Shown here: in pieces, positions 21,018 through 31,918 of the stretch
Layout of the letters: every line of letters begins with the position of its first letter
Numbering within the stretch: the first letter of the stretch is position 1
NCBI GenBank assembly: GCA_019671005.1
Contig: JAGYYJ010002036.1
Location: forward strand, 1-64,000
From: Hibiscus mutabilis
Lineage: Eukaryota > Streptophyta > Magnoliopsida > Malvales > Malvaceae
DNA length: 64,000 nucleotides
Direction of reading: 5' to 3'
Position numbers and translations under genes: made by a program
The notes under the pieces: model-generated
What the model was told of the DNA's origin: nothing
Seen by the model: only the letters and a program-made list of their open reading frames with translations
Databases searched by the model: none

Positions 21018-23800
21018 ATTTTATCCCTCTTAAGAAAATTCGTCCTCGAATTTTCAACACGCACCTGATTCAAAAGGTGTGGAAACTATTTTCTTATATT
21101 TTCTTCTTATTTCTCTCAATTCGTTTCTTTAACCTTATGGTTTTTGTCAAAGAACTTTTAAAAAACGAGATTGTCTTGTTTTCTTAGTTCTTTAACTCCA
21201 TGTGCTAGGATCTTTACCAGTTTTTTTTTCATAGCTTAAATCCGGCTGAATCTCTATTTTCTCCAGAGTAACAACATATGAGGGGTCTAATCAATATTTC
21301 CAGAGCATCGATACATTATGAATTTTGTTCATTTCCAAAGATAAAGCTAACTATTAAGCTTAATTATCAGACTAACTCCTTTCACAATTTCTTATAGCCC
21401 AATAAATTTTGAACTCAACTTTCTTTTTGTCTAAACCATAACACCTTCTTCCAAGATGAAACTTTTAAGGAATATTTTATCCTTAACTTCATATTAAATA
21501 TCCTTTTCTTTTAGGGTCAACATATAGTTTCCATCATGGAGATAGAAATTCTTCCCTGATAATACAAATATCTATCAAACCTAACTTCCAAGTTTTCAGT
21601 TTCACTCTTTTCCACTTATTTGAACCTTGACAACATTTCTCATCCTTTCTTTAAATATATCTTATTTAATCCAATATGGTAAATTTTATTCTTAACTTGA
21701 CAATCAAAACACCATCTTCTTTTAATGTCAATCTTGCATTCATAGCTCTTAAGGCAACAATTGCCTTTCGACTAAGAGCGTCAGCTATCACATTAGCTTT
21801 TTTCTGGATGATAGTCAATGGTTATATCATAATTATTAAAAAGCTCAATCCAACTTCTTTACGTCAAGTTTAACTCTTCTTTAGTAAGCATATACTTTAA
21901 ACTTTTATAACCTATATAAATATAGCATCGTTCATTGTATGAATAATGATGTTATATCTTTTAAAGCAAATACAACCATTGCTATCTCCAAATCCTAAGT
22001 AAGATAATTTATCTCATATATCTTAAGTTGTCTCAAGCATAGAGCATTACTTTTCCTTAATGCATAAGTACGCATCCCAAACCGTTATGCGAAACATTGC
22101 TATACATCACATAATCTTTACCCGATTCTGGTTGTACTGGTACTGTGGCTTCTATTAAGATCTCATTTAATGTCTCAAAAATTTCTTAGCATTGATCTGT
22201 TCAACTGAATGGCATTTCTTTCCTCAATAGCTTGGTCAATGAGGAGGCAATTATCAAGAAATTCTGAGCCTCTAAAACATTCTTCAGAGGTTTCCATTCA
22301 ACTATAATTTGTACTTTCTTGGGGTCTACTCTTATTCCCACTGCCAAATCCACATAACTAATAAAACAACTTTTGACAACCAAATTCACACTTTAACAAA
22401 TTAGCATATAACTTCTTTTCTCGAAAGGTCTGAAGAACAATGCAAAAATGAGCATCTTATTCTTCCTTTTTTCCTTCAAATAGACCAAAATATACTCAAT
22501 GAACTCTACCAAAAATTGGTCCAAGCAAAATTAGAATACTTGGTTCATTAGGCTTATAAATGTCGTAGGTATCATCACGAACTCATAGTATTCATATCGA
22601 GTCCAAAAGGCTGTCTTTAGAATTTCTTTTTCATTTGTTTAACTGATTAAAAGATCATCAGTCTTCGGAAGAAGATATTTATTCTTTACTATTACCTTCT
22701 CGAGCTGATGGAAATCAGTCTTTCTCTTTCACAATTAACACTGGTGTGCCCTCAAGATGACACACTTGACTTTATAAAACATCGACCTAACAGTCCTTGC
22801 AATTTGTACCTTTAAATCTCGAAGTTCGGTCGAAGCCATTTTATACGGGGCCATTAATTTAGGCGCAATGCCTGGTAACATCTTTATTTTGAATTTCGTC
22901 TCTCAATCTAGAGGTAATTATGAGTAAGCCATTTGGGAATACATCCGGATATTTTTGGACAGTCGAGTTATTTTCCAAATTAACTTCAACAGCCCGAGTA
23001 TCCACTACATTTGCTAAGAAAACTTAACAACCTTATAACAACAATTTCCTTAATAAAAAATGAAATTACATTAGAAAATGGATTTACCCTTTTATCAACT
23101 ACTACTATTTTTGTGCCTTCCATGTTTTTCAATATTAATCACTTTATACGACAATTCATCATGACCTGATAGGAAGGTAACCAATTCATGCCCACAATCA
23201 TCTTAGACTCCTCAAAAGATAATTCTATTAAATTTATTGGGAACTCTATTTCTTATGTTTTTATCGAGCAATTACACTTGTTCAGCTCGCCCTTACATTG
23301 CAACCCAACAAACTTGTGACCGCTATATTACTTAAAATGGGTCCTAAAAGGATATCTCGTTCACCACTCAACTTCGTACTTATATACGAATGTGTAAAGC
23401 TAGGACCCACCAACATCAGTACAGGTTTATCCAAAAAGATGAGATGTATCTTCTATGATTTTTTTAATCCTCCCAATCTTTATCAGTCTCGATGTTATAA
23501 AATTGGACTGATATGTGCAATCCTGGCTATGAAGCAAATTCAGATGGTTTTTTAATCTAGCTTAAATCTCGGAGCAACAAAACAGCTCCATCCAATTTCT
23601 TGGTATCCAAACAGTAGAATCCGTCCAGTGTAATCCTTAGATTATTTAGTTATAAATCAACAATCACTGAACCTTAATCTGCTTTTCCTTTCAATTCAGG
23701 TGTTTCTGAACTTTTCAGTTCCTTAATCAGGTACAAACACTTCTTATTGTACCAGTGCCCATTTCTTGTTCCGATTTATCCGAAGGGTTATCATTAATCT
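21018..23800 (-). pseudogene. gypsy pol remnants (protease to integrase edge)
   Basis: Minus-strand frames, joined by many stops and frame changes, show in order a reverse transcriptase stretch (VKNKYLLPKTDDL near 22660), a decayed active-site region (FLVEFIEYILVYLK, where FIDDILIYSK is usual, so both catalytic Asp are lost), GIRVDPKKVQIIVEWKPLKN at 22260-22340, and RNase H (GKDYVMYSNVSHNGLGCVL near 22070-22130, where the usual SDAS is SNVS). No intact domain remains. The wording of the RT/RNase H connection resembles Del/Tekay-type chromoviruses, but the clade is not secure. Confidence 0.8.
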
Positions 23801-24040
23801 TATTGTTACTACTCTTAATTCCTTCCAAGATTCCAATTTGTCAGTTCATCTCGTTTTTTTGGCTTAAATATTTCTTATAATTCCTCCCAACTTACATTAG
23901 TAATGAGCGACATCAATCGAATCATAAAAACATCATATCAGTAATATTGATATCCTAGTGGTATGTATACTCTTTTTAATATAAAACCATTTCCATTTAG
24001 GCTGAGAATCGGCTAAACTTGTAGCTCTGATACCAATAAA

Positions 24041-24228
24041 TGTAACACCCCTTTTCCCATATCCACACTGAATACAAGTCAGAGGTATCACAAAACATTC
24101 GTAAAACCCTTAATTAAAGAAATCCCAACTTTCGCATTTTTGTCATTTTATTCACTAAGTTAGCTTTTAAGCTATTATCTTAGTAATAAATGACATTTAA
24201 TCAACTTAGTAAATATAGGGGTATAACA
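24041..24228 (-). repeat. LTR (5' LTR in element orientation) with adjacent PBS
   Basis: 188 bp, TG...CA ended, partner of 20831-21017. The tRNA-iMet-type PBS lies at 24024-24035. Confidence 0.88.
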
Positions 24229-24238
24229 GCTTCAGTTA

Positions 24239-25330
24239 GTGACAACGATCAGAATGCCATGGCAACGCTACATCGACAAGCTAGCATTTTTCTTCCTTCA
24301 TCTACGCCTCAAGGAAATCAGAATCAACATGAATGCCATGGCAACGCTACATCGACAAGCTAGCATTTTTCTTCCTTCATCTGCGCTTCAAGGAAATCAG
24401 AATCAACATTACGAGTATCAGGTTTTTCCTAACACGTTTGAATCAATAGATTATACTGATGAAGAGTATTCCACAACAGGTATATTGGACTCATTAGTGG
24501 TAATAGAGTGTGAAGAAAAATTTAAGGGCAAGGATATCGAACACAGCAATATCGAGGCAAAGCTAGATAATGTTGCCAAGTTCGATGCCAGGGTAGAAGG
24601 GCAATATACTGAAGTTTCAAACCAAGAAGACAACGACAAGCAGCCAATTATTTGCCAGAAAGAGAACTCAGTGCCAGCAGGTGAACCCAAAGAAGTAGAG
24701 AAAGAAAAGGCAGAGGCTGATGATGCCATACCACTATCTGATGCCAGACCTCCAGAAACCCTGCCATGTGATACGAATGATGCTCGACAAAAAGGTAAAG
24801 CTGTCACTCCCCTAAGTGGCAACCAAGTAGAGATTTTAACGTGTAGAAAAGAGCCAATTGTTTGCCATGCGAATAAATCAGTGCCAGCGAAAGAAACTAA
24901 GGAAGTTGAGAAAGGGGAAACAAGCACCAGTAATGCCATATCTCAATCTGATGCCAACACCACTTCAGCAAAACCAGTGGAACCAGTAATTGCCAACCCT
25001 ACATTGGTGAGACAAATAAATGTTACTTTTAATGTTGACAAAGCTCTTAAGTGTGCAGATAAACCTGAAGAATGCCATGCAGTTGAGCTAATAGAATCCA
25101 TTTTGGATGAGAACCTGACATTGACTTGCCAAGGAGTGAAAGCTAATACCATAAAACAACAGTGCGATGGCAAAACAATTGAGCCACAGAGAAGATCAAC
25201 TTTGGTCATGACTAATGCCATGAAGCGAGGTGTGCTCAAATGGCTTGTTGCTGGAAGGAAAAGTGGATGCCAATTGACTAAGAATAAAGAGCTGAAGCAA
25301 AAGAATTTGGCCGTGACAATAATGCCATAG
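24239..25330 (+). CDS. intact 363-codon ORF of the Athila-like element, function unknown
   Basis: The longest open frame of the nested complex. No nuclease, protease or polymerase motif. Residues from about 75 on are acidic and Lys/Glu-rich, probably disordered. It holds an internal repeat: PIICQKENSVPAGEPKEVEK with DDAIPLSDAR, and later PIVCHANKSVPAKETKEVEK with SNAISQSDAN. Many Asn/Asp-Ala pairs are encoded by AATGCCA or GATGCCA. The C-terminal part is basic (RGVLKWLVAGRKSGCQLTKN). In an intact Athila the space between gag and env-like ORF is filled by pol; here this ORF replaces it. The first 60 residues cross a 79-bp duplication that shifts the frame, so the natural start is doubtful. It may be a remnant of gag-pol linker sequence or a captured sequence. 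Confidence 0.5.
   Translation: MTTIRMPWQRYIDKLAFFFLHLRLKEIRINMNAMATLHRQASIFLPSSALQGNQNQHYEYQVFPNTFESIDYTDEEYSTTGILDSLVVIECEEKFKGKDIEHSNIEAKLDNVAKFDARVEGQYTEVSNQEDNDKQPIICQKENSVPAGEPKEVEKEKAEADDAIPLSDARPPETLPCDTNDARQKGKAVTPLSGNQVEILTCRKEPIVCHANKSVPAKETKEVEKGETSTSNAISQSDANTTSAKPVEPVIANPTLVRQINVTFNVDKALKCADKPEECHAVELIESILDENLTLTCQGVKANTIKQQCDGKTIEPQRRSTLVMTNAMKRGVLKWLVAGRKSGCQLTKNKELKQKNLAVTIMP
24252..24409 (+). repeat. 79-bp tandem duplication
   Basis: Units 24252-24330 and 24331-24409 differ at only two or three positions. 79 is not a multiple of three, so only one copy can be read in the frame of the downstream ORF. Confidence 0.92.
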
Positions 25331-25891
25331 ATGGTGCTGCCAGAAATTAAAGATTTACCTAAGAATGCAATGGCAAGTCTGGAACCGGTTGAGGATACAT
25401 ACACCTTGGCATCAAACGAAACAGAAGGACCACAACCTAAGCACTATTGGGGCACTGAATTCAATCAAAAATTTGATAGGCCTACAGGGATGAGGTATTT
25501 TGGTTTTCTAAGGTGGTTATTCAAAACCCCATGGCAAAACATTCTCCCTGGTTGAGCAATCTAGAGTTCAACATACTTAAAGGTAAGTAATTCTTTGGCT
25601 TTCTATGTTGGTTATTCAAACAAAAGATTGCCACAAACTGAAGCACTACCAGAAAGAAAATCGGAATAATGCCAAAGAGACCATTCTCATTGCGAAAATT
25701 CAGTAATTCTTTGCCAACTCAGTTTGATCATTGTGAATAATTTAGAAGAATTATTTTTTTCAGTACTTAGGATATCTCAGTTTTAAATTTTTAGTTTTTC
25801 ATTTATTTTCTTTTTCTATTTTGAAAGATTTCTTTGAGTGAATGCAGAATTTTGTTTCCAAGCAAAATGCCAAGGCAATGACTAGCATGGG
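25331..25891 (+). other. spacer between the 363-codon ORF and the env-like region
   Basis: A 74-codon frame (25331-25555; LPEIKDLPKNAM, then KHYWGTEFNQKFDRPTGM) continues the composition of the preceding ORF and may once have been part of it. The rest is stop-filled and T-rich. Confidence 0.4.
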
Positions 25892-26450
25892 GTGATTAAA
25901 CAAAATGCGGAGAATGAACTTGTTGTAGAGGATGAATACACCAAGTTTGCGGAAGCCTTGGACGATACAAAGAGGAAGATGATGTTGAAGGAACTTTGTG
26001 AACTTGTCACTAAGTGGACTGTGTCATCAAAATGCCATCGGACGGTGAAGCGGCTGGCATTGAAAGATTGGCATTGTTACATTCAAACATCATGGGCCGC
26101 AAAATCAATATCGGTCGTATCATTATTGATGAAACTTATAAATGCACCGGTAAGGATAATGGGAGTTTCCTTTTATTGATTTTTAACATTTGCATTCAGC
26201 ATAGCGTGCCAAAGTTTGATATAGATAAAGCTCAAGAGCTCAAGGGAATGGCGATCACTCATGCCCTGTGGAGGTAACTCATTACCGAGGAGAAAGGCAA
26301 GGGAAAGGTTACCGAGTCTGTGCCAAAGGCCAGGATGCCAAAAGTAGTGCCCAAGACTCCGATGCCATCTGGTTCATTGGCAATGCTTTCCCAGATATAT
26401 CAATGTCAGGAGGTCATCCTCCAAAAATTAAAGAAAGCTAAGGAGTGAAA
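25892..26450 (+). pseudogene. env-region 'putative plant transposon protein' domain, copy A
   Basis: Frames read DEYTKFAEALDDTKRKMM, KWTVSSKCHRTVKR, then after one frame change LALLHSNIMGRKINIGRIII and NICIQHSVPKFDIDK, ending near 26445. The block (I/L)L(Y/H)xIMxxxxINxGxII...ICxxxxVP is the core of the domain I know as the putative plant transposon protein domain (Pfam Transposase_32, name from memory), found in the env-like region of Athila elements. Function unproven. Copy A lacks the N-terminal block that copy B keeps. Confidence 0.6.
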
Positions 26451-26454
26451 CTCG

Positions 26455-27350
26455 ATGCTTTGGCAGTATGTTCATGTCAAGGACTATGCCATAAAGAAAG
26501 CACGTAAGGACATGTCTGTCTACACACTGCAAGCATTTTTTGAGTTCCCTTCAGACCTCTTTGCTAAGGATGACATGCCAGCCAGACCATACTCTGTCCA
26601 CGCGCTGACCCAGTCTGATGCAACCATTGTTCAAAAATTCTATGTCCATCTTGTGACCATGGATTCGCCCTTCTTGATGATTAGAGGTACATGTGTATGT
26701 TTTGATGAATGATATATTAACACTATGTTGATTTGGATGGTACAAGGGATGAATATTTTGAGTATGCCAATTCGATGAATGCTGCCAAGAGAAAAAAGTT
26801 ACTGGCAGATTCGTGTGAGCCTGGCACAGCATGGACAGTGTCATTGAAGGGCCACCGACTGGTGAAATGATTGGTATTGAAACATAAACCAAGAGGATGG
26901 AATCAGTTTTTAAAGGCCAATATGATGCCTACAACCCATAATGAGACCATCTCGAAAGAAAAGACTGATTTTATTGTACTCCATTATGATGAGGCACAAA
27001 ATTAACGTTGTCAAGCTCATCATTGATAAAACTTATAAATGTGCAGCAAGAGGTAATGGCAGTTTGTTCTTTCCTTTGTTAATTTCTAACATTTGCATGC
27101 TCCATGGTGTGCCAAAGCTTGATACAGATAAAGGTCAAAGGATCAAGAGAACAACAATCACAGCAGCTATTTGGAGAAACCTCACCATTGCCGAGCCAAA
27201 AGACAAAGGCAATTGGAAGGCAAAAGTGCCCACACCAAAGCCAAAGGTGTCAAAGGCAGTGCCAGCAACCATGCCAGCCAGTTCACTGGCAGTGCTGTAT
27301 CAAATTTACCATCGCCAGGAGATCATTCTCTGAAAGTTAGAGACAACCGA
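26455..27350 (+). pseudogene. env-region 'putative plant transposon protein' domain, copy B
   Basis: Begins with an upstream block (YTLQAFFEFPSDLFAKDDM) absent from copy A, then repeats the same order: DEYFEYANSMNAAKRKKL, AWTVSLKGHRLVK, MMRHKINVVKLIIDKTYKC, NICMLHGVPKLDTDKGQ, and a Lys/Pro/Ala-rich tail ending VLYQIYHRQEIIL. Copies A and B are roughly two-thirds identical in DNA where alignable, by eye. Several frame breaks. Confidence 0.6.
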
Positions 27351-28326
27351 TGAACTCAATGATAATATAAGGCACTACACAAAAGAGAGTGATGTTATCA
27401 TCAGGGAGGTTCTTGAATAAAATGTCCCATAATTTTGTGACAACATTTCCAAATTTTCCTGCCGAGCCCTCTGCCAGTGATGATACCATGCCAGCCAATC
27501 TACACGAGAAGAAGTCTACGAAGGGGAGTCTTCCTCTTCCTAAACTCTTTTACATGTCATTCTATTGCATTTACATGATCATGCATGTTATTTTTATTTT
27601 TTCTTGTATATATGTGTTGTTTTCATGCAATGAGAACAATGCACATCTTGGGTTTGGGGGTGTGTGTTTCCTTACATTTATGCCACGCTATGCATTTCAT
27701 GTTTACATTTCTGTTGCCGTTTGCCATGCCATCTAGGTCATTTAGAATAGATGCATACCGAACTACTAAAAAAGAATTATTTTTGCCTCAGTTTAGTTTT
27801 GAAGAATGTTAACACTTGTTAGGCAAGTTTAATTTGATCTAGGTGTTTGTCCAATGAAGAATTTTAATCTTTAGTTGCAATGCCATGCTGGCAGAATAGT
27901 TATGCCAGGTTTGCTTGGTAATTGATCTCTAGTTTAGGGAATTGAACTTACACTTAACACGTAGTATGTATCTAGTTCATTAGCAAACTTAGACCTTTTG
28001 AAACTATGCTCAGATTTAAAAAAATGATGCCAGGGTAAAAGACGTATATAAGGCAGCAATGTTCTGCCAAGGCAAGAAAAGAATAGAACTCTCCTCTACC
28101 TTATGGATAATAAGCTACTTGGGGCTTGGTTTTCTCCCTCTTAGTTCTCAAGTCCAAAACTTTAGGGTAAGAGTTGAAGAGAAAGCCTAGTAATATCTAG
28201 ATTAAGGTAGGGATTCGTGGTATGCTCCCTCTTATCTCTCACGCTAAATAGTGTCACGAAGCAAGCTTAAATTAATGCCAACAGAAACCCTTGACAAAGA
28301 AAAAAAGGAAAAAAAAGAAGAGAATC
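27351..28326 (+). other. 3' interior of the Athila-like element with polypurine tract
   Basis: No coding sense beyond short frames. The last 30 bases (about 28295-28325) are nearly pure purine with A runs broken by G, the expected polypurine primer beside the 3' LTR. Confidence 0.55.
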
Positions 28327-29836
28327 TGAGTTTAGGTAGTAAGATTATCTAAGAGAGTGAAAGGATACTTGATGCATATTGCCTACACATCATGCACTCT
28401 TCATAAACTTATATCAGAGTTCTATTGCTGCACTTGAATTACTACCTACTTGGCATTATTGCCACTACTTGCCAGAAGAGAAATGCCAAGCATTATTGGC
28501 AATAGGATGCCATAAGAATTATGCCAAGAACCCTTGGCAATGCCAGTCTGAAAAAATAGGACCAGATCAGGCTGCGAAAAAATAGCATTTGATTAAACTC
28601 CAGAAAAATGGGAAGGCAAAAAAATAGGATGCCAAGTCTGTCGGGAACAGATGGATCAAACGATGCCAAGCGCGGCTACCAAAGGATCGACAGCATATGA
28701 CGTCAGCCCTAGCGATCACTTTATCAGCTTATCACTTCAAATCTGGATAAGATGATCACATCTCTTATCCCTTGGCGCATTCAAATTTCAAACGTGAAGG
28801 CTTATCCTAGGACTTCTTCGCATGCCTATTTAAAGAACGATCAAGCAAGCATTTGGAGGACGAACTTGGGGAGGATTTCATTGACGATCAGAAGAAGAAG
28901 GCTGCGTGGTTCGACCAACTAGACTAAGGGCTTGGAGCCATTGAAGAGCTGCATTGAGAGACCCCCTTCTTTCCCATTCTCTTTGTTTAGTTATTTTTTT
29001 AATGATAATGTATTTTGAAAACGTTTATGGTTTTTCGGTTAAATCCCTCACCATGATCTAATTCAATAGTTGGTGGGGGATTTTTGCGTTGAAACGCTAT
29101 TTTCATGTTTAGTTTTTGATAATAAATCTGCCTTGGCACTGTTTTATATATTCGGCATACTTTAATGTTTTCTAAATACTATGCCAAGCGAGAGCTTGCA
29201 TTGTTAGCCTATTGTTCTTCAACATCTTAACAGACTTAGGGTGGCAACGATTAAGTTGTTGAATACTGAGGAGAGAAGCTTCGAGAGAAGTCGTTCAAGT
29301 AGATGAACTTACTTCAGGATTAAAATCTACCCCTTATGAGTATAGATTGGATCTTAATCAAATTGGTTTATTTAAAAGCATGCGCTATAGAGATATAGGG
29401 GTTTTTACATGATCAATTTAGGGCAATGACCATCGAGAGAGGCTTTGCTAAATTTGAATATGCTCGGTAAAAAATGCCAAGACAGGTTGTTATTAAAGGC
29501 TGGCACGACATGAATAGCGTGAAAACCAGGCATTCCCTGTCAACGCTCATCATTTATTAAAACACCTTCCTTGCCTACGTCTTTACTTCACTTTTATTTC
29601 TTTTCTATTCAATTATTTCAAAAACCAACTTCAAAACAACTTTTTCTCAAGACAAGTAACAATCAAAGTAATCAAATTCCAAGTCAATCTCTGTGGGATC
29701 GATACTCAGCTTAAATGTTGTATTACTTGCAAACCGTATATACTTGCACGCAAAAGACTCATCTTGGCACTGTTTTATACTTTTCTAATACATATCTTCT
29801 GCCTCATTTTGCTAGCATTCACTTTGAGAGTCTACA
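28327..29836 (+). repeat. 3' LTR of the Athila-like element
   Basis: Begins TGAGTTTAGG right after the purine tract and ends GAGAGTCTACA. From 28472 it is about 92-95 % identical to the 5' LTR; left of that the similarity is weak. The LINE resumes at 29837. Confidence 0.75.
28484..28546. promoter_or_regulatory. array of inverted TGCCAA / TTGGCA half-sites (3' LTR copy)
   Basis: TGCCAA 28484, TTGGCA 28496, TGCCAT 28508, TGCCAA 28522, TTGGCA 28534, TGCCAG 28541. Spacing is identical to the 5' LTR array. Further TTGGCA and TGCCA words lie just upstream (28450-28474). Confidence 0.6.
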
Positions 29837-31743
29837 GTTCCCAATAAGGTAAGGTAATTAATAAGTTCTATTTGTGGTTTTCAAGTCGTTGAGGACATGA
29901 AGAGATATCTTGGGGTTCTGGTTCTACATCATAGAGTGACATCCGCCTCTTATAATTACCTGGTTCAATATGTTCAAAAAAGTTAAGTGGTAGGACGACA
30001 TCATCGCTTTCTTTAGCAGGCTAAATTACTCTTGCGAAGTTAGTTTTGACGGCTATTCTATCATATACTATGCAATCAGCTGTTATTCTACGGAAAACAT
30101 ATACAACATTAGAAACTTTGATTCGGCAGTTTGTTTGGGGTACTTCATCCACAAGAGGGGTTGTGTATTTAGTCAAATGAGACGACGTGTGTCAACCTTT
30201 AGAGTATGGTGGCCTTGGTTTTGAAAAACTTACTATCTAAAATGAGGCTTTTCTGATAAAATTGGCGTTTAACCTTTTGACACGGAGTAACGATTTATGG
30301 GTGCGGTTCCTTAGGGCCAAGTATAAGTATGGTCATGGGGTGCCAAATTTTCTGCGTTATCAGAATTGTTCTTGCTTTTGGAAAGGTTTTAGTATCGTTT
30401 AGGATGATATACGTCGTAACATAAATTAGACAATGGGGTATGGGCGTGACGTTGATTTTTGGCAGGATTCATGGATTGGTGAACTTTGACCTTTGATTGA
30501 TCATATGGTCGGTGGTGTTGTTGGTGGCTTGGGTTATGTGACTATTGCGGAGATGGTTAGACCGGACAGGGACTGGCTTTGGCTGAACTTTGAGTCTTTT
30601 CTTTCGTTCGTAATTCTCTTGCACATAGCCGCGATCACAGGACCTAAGACATTCGTAGATGATGCATCTTCGGGTTGGAATGACAGTTTAGATAGGAGCT
30701 TTTTGATGTCACCAGCTTATTATACTCGAGTGGGGCAGGTGAGTGGTGGTGTTGAGAAGGTTTGAAAGGTGATTCATGATTACCGTGGCATTCAACATAT
30801 ACGGATTTTTCTTTAGCTTGCTAGCAACCATAAGCTTATAACTAATGAAGAACAGGTTCGCCGACACTTTATGATAGATAGTCAATGTCCGATGTGCAAC
30901 GGCTTGGTAGAAGATGTTAATCACGTGCTTTGGTTTTGTCCTTCGACTTTTTCTGTGGCTTAGTTTGGTTAAGTGTAAGTGTATGCATGAATTCATGACA
31001 ATAGAGTTTAAGGACTGGGTTGTTATGAATCTTACGCAACCTTCACTTTTTTCTTGTGAGTGAGAGGACTGGAACTTAATGTTTGGCGCTACTATGTAGG
31101 GAATTTGGCATTTTCACAATGCTATCTTATTTGACAACCCTGTTGACGGGCAAGGTTCAATTTTGGATCATAGTCCTGCCTTGGCTATTACCATACGTCA
31201 TGCATTGAAGTCTAGGATATGCAGGGCTGCGGTTCCTTGTTTGCCGCTAGCTAGTTCGGCTAGTTGGTTGCCATCAGAGCTAGATTGGGTGAAATTGAGT
31301 AATGACGGTGCTCGATGAAGTATTGATGGAATTGCTTTATGTGGATGGGTGATTCGTGACCACATAGAGGCCTGGTTAGGAGGGTTCACTAAATTTATAG
31401 GTGTCTGCTCTGTCGTGGAGCTAAGTTGTAGGGTGTTTATATTGGTCTTCTATATGCATGGGAGTTGGCCCATCGGTGCATCATACTTGAGGTTGATAAT
31501 TTATATGTCTTTTGTATGTTACGATTAGGGTCTAACCGTACGGAGGGTTTCCCTATTTTACTTTATTTGGATGAGTCATGTCAAAAGGAGTCGGTGTGTA
31601 CATTTAGAGCATGTTCCCGTGATGATAACAATGTGGCTAATGCTTTGGCCAAGTTCGCCAAGTCTGATAGTTTTGGCGTGGTTCAGTTTGCGGTGCCCCC
31701 TCCTGGGACTGATTCTTTGTTGCATGAGGATGTAGCTGATTAG
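29837..31743 (+). pseudogene. LINE ORF2, part 3: RT C-terminus, zf-RVT and RNase H
   Basis: Starts PNKVR and reads GFQVVEDMKRYLGVLVLHHRVTS, the conserved block after the RT palm (positions 29880-29945). WGTSSTRGVVYLVKWDDVC and GGLGFEKLTI follow. The zinc-binding part is CPMCNGLVEDVNHVLWFCPS near 30890-30945. RNase H reads VKLSNDGAR and later GWVIRDHIEAWLGGF, and ends with ACSRDDNNVANALAKFAKSD. Multiple stops and frame changes; dead. It is colinear with parts 1 and 2, proving one original ORF2. Confidence 0.85.
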
Positions 31744-31904
31744 GGGGTTTTGTTTCATGTGTTTGCTTGCTCTTAGTGTTTTTAGTTGGGCTCGTTCTTG
31801 TAAGTTGACATTTTATCATTATCATGTGTACTCTTTTTTCTCTATTAGGTTTAGGGAGATTTTTTTAACGAGACATGATAGTAATCCCTTTTTTCATCTA
31901 AAAT

Positions 31905-31918
31905 AATCAAAGTTCAAG
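31905..31918 (+). repeat. LINE target-site duplication, right copy
   Basis: AATCAAAGTTCAAG, identical to 12688-12701, immediately after the short T/A-rich LINE end. Confidence 0.85.

Larger units (their letters stand above)
20831..24228 (-). mobile_element. short-LTR Ty3/gypsy element nested in the Athila-like element
   Basis: LTRs of 187 bp (20831-21017) and 188 bp (24041-24228) begin TGTAACACCCC and end GGGGTATTACA or GGGGTATAACA. They differ at about 13-14 positions by eye. Flanks ACTTC (20826-20830) and GCTTC (24229-24233) are a one-mismatch 5-bp TSD. A primer-binding site TGGTATCAGAGC (initiator tRNA-Met type) sits on the minus strand at 24035-24024 beside the right LTR, so the element reads leftward, opposite to its host element. 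About 3 kb of interior is heavily decayed. Confidence 0.88.
18383..29836 (+). mobile_element. Athila-like Ty3/gypsy element without pol, inserted in the LINE
   Basis: Two long direct repeats (5' LTR about 18383-20000, 3' LTR about 28327-29836) bound an interior with a tRNA-Asp primer-binding site, an Athila-type gag C-terminus, a 363-codon ORF and two copies of an env-region domain. No protease, reverse transcriptase, RNase H or integrase was found between gag and the env-like region, so it is non-autonomous and would need a relative's enzymes. The flanks GTTTA (left) and GTTCC (right) could be a decayed 5-bp TSD. The left border is the least certain point. LTRs differ by roughly 6-8 % in the alignable part, by eye. 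Confidence 0.8.
12702..31904 (+). mobile_element. L1-type LINE (non-LTR retrotransposon), with nested insertions
   Basis: A full-span but dead LINE. It is flanked by a 14-bp direct repeat AATCAAAGTTCAAG (12688-12701 and 31905-31918), the length expected for target-primed reverse transcription. In order it carries ORF1 (DUF4283-type domain plus CCHC-like knuckle), ORF2 with AP endonuclease, reverse transcriptase, zf-RVT and RNase H. Removing the nested solo LTR and gypsy element leaves about 6.2-6.3 kb, normal for plant L1s. Both ORFs have many stops. The 3' end has only a short T/A-rich tail. Confidence 0.9.

Noticed and set aside
24451..25404. Minus-strand ORFs of 162 and 153 codons
   Set aside because: Both lie opposite the 363-codon frame, are Ser/Leu-rich by complement composition and lack motifs.
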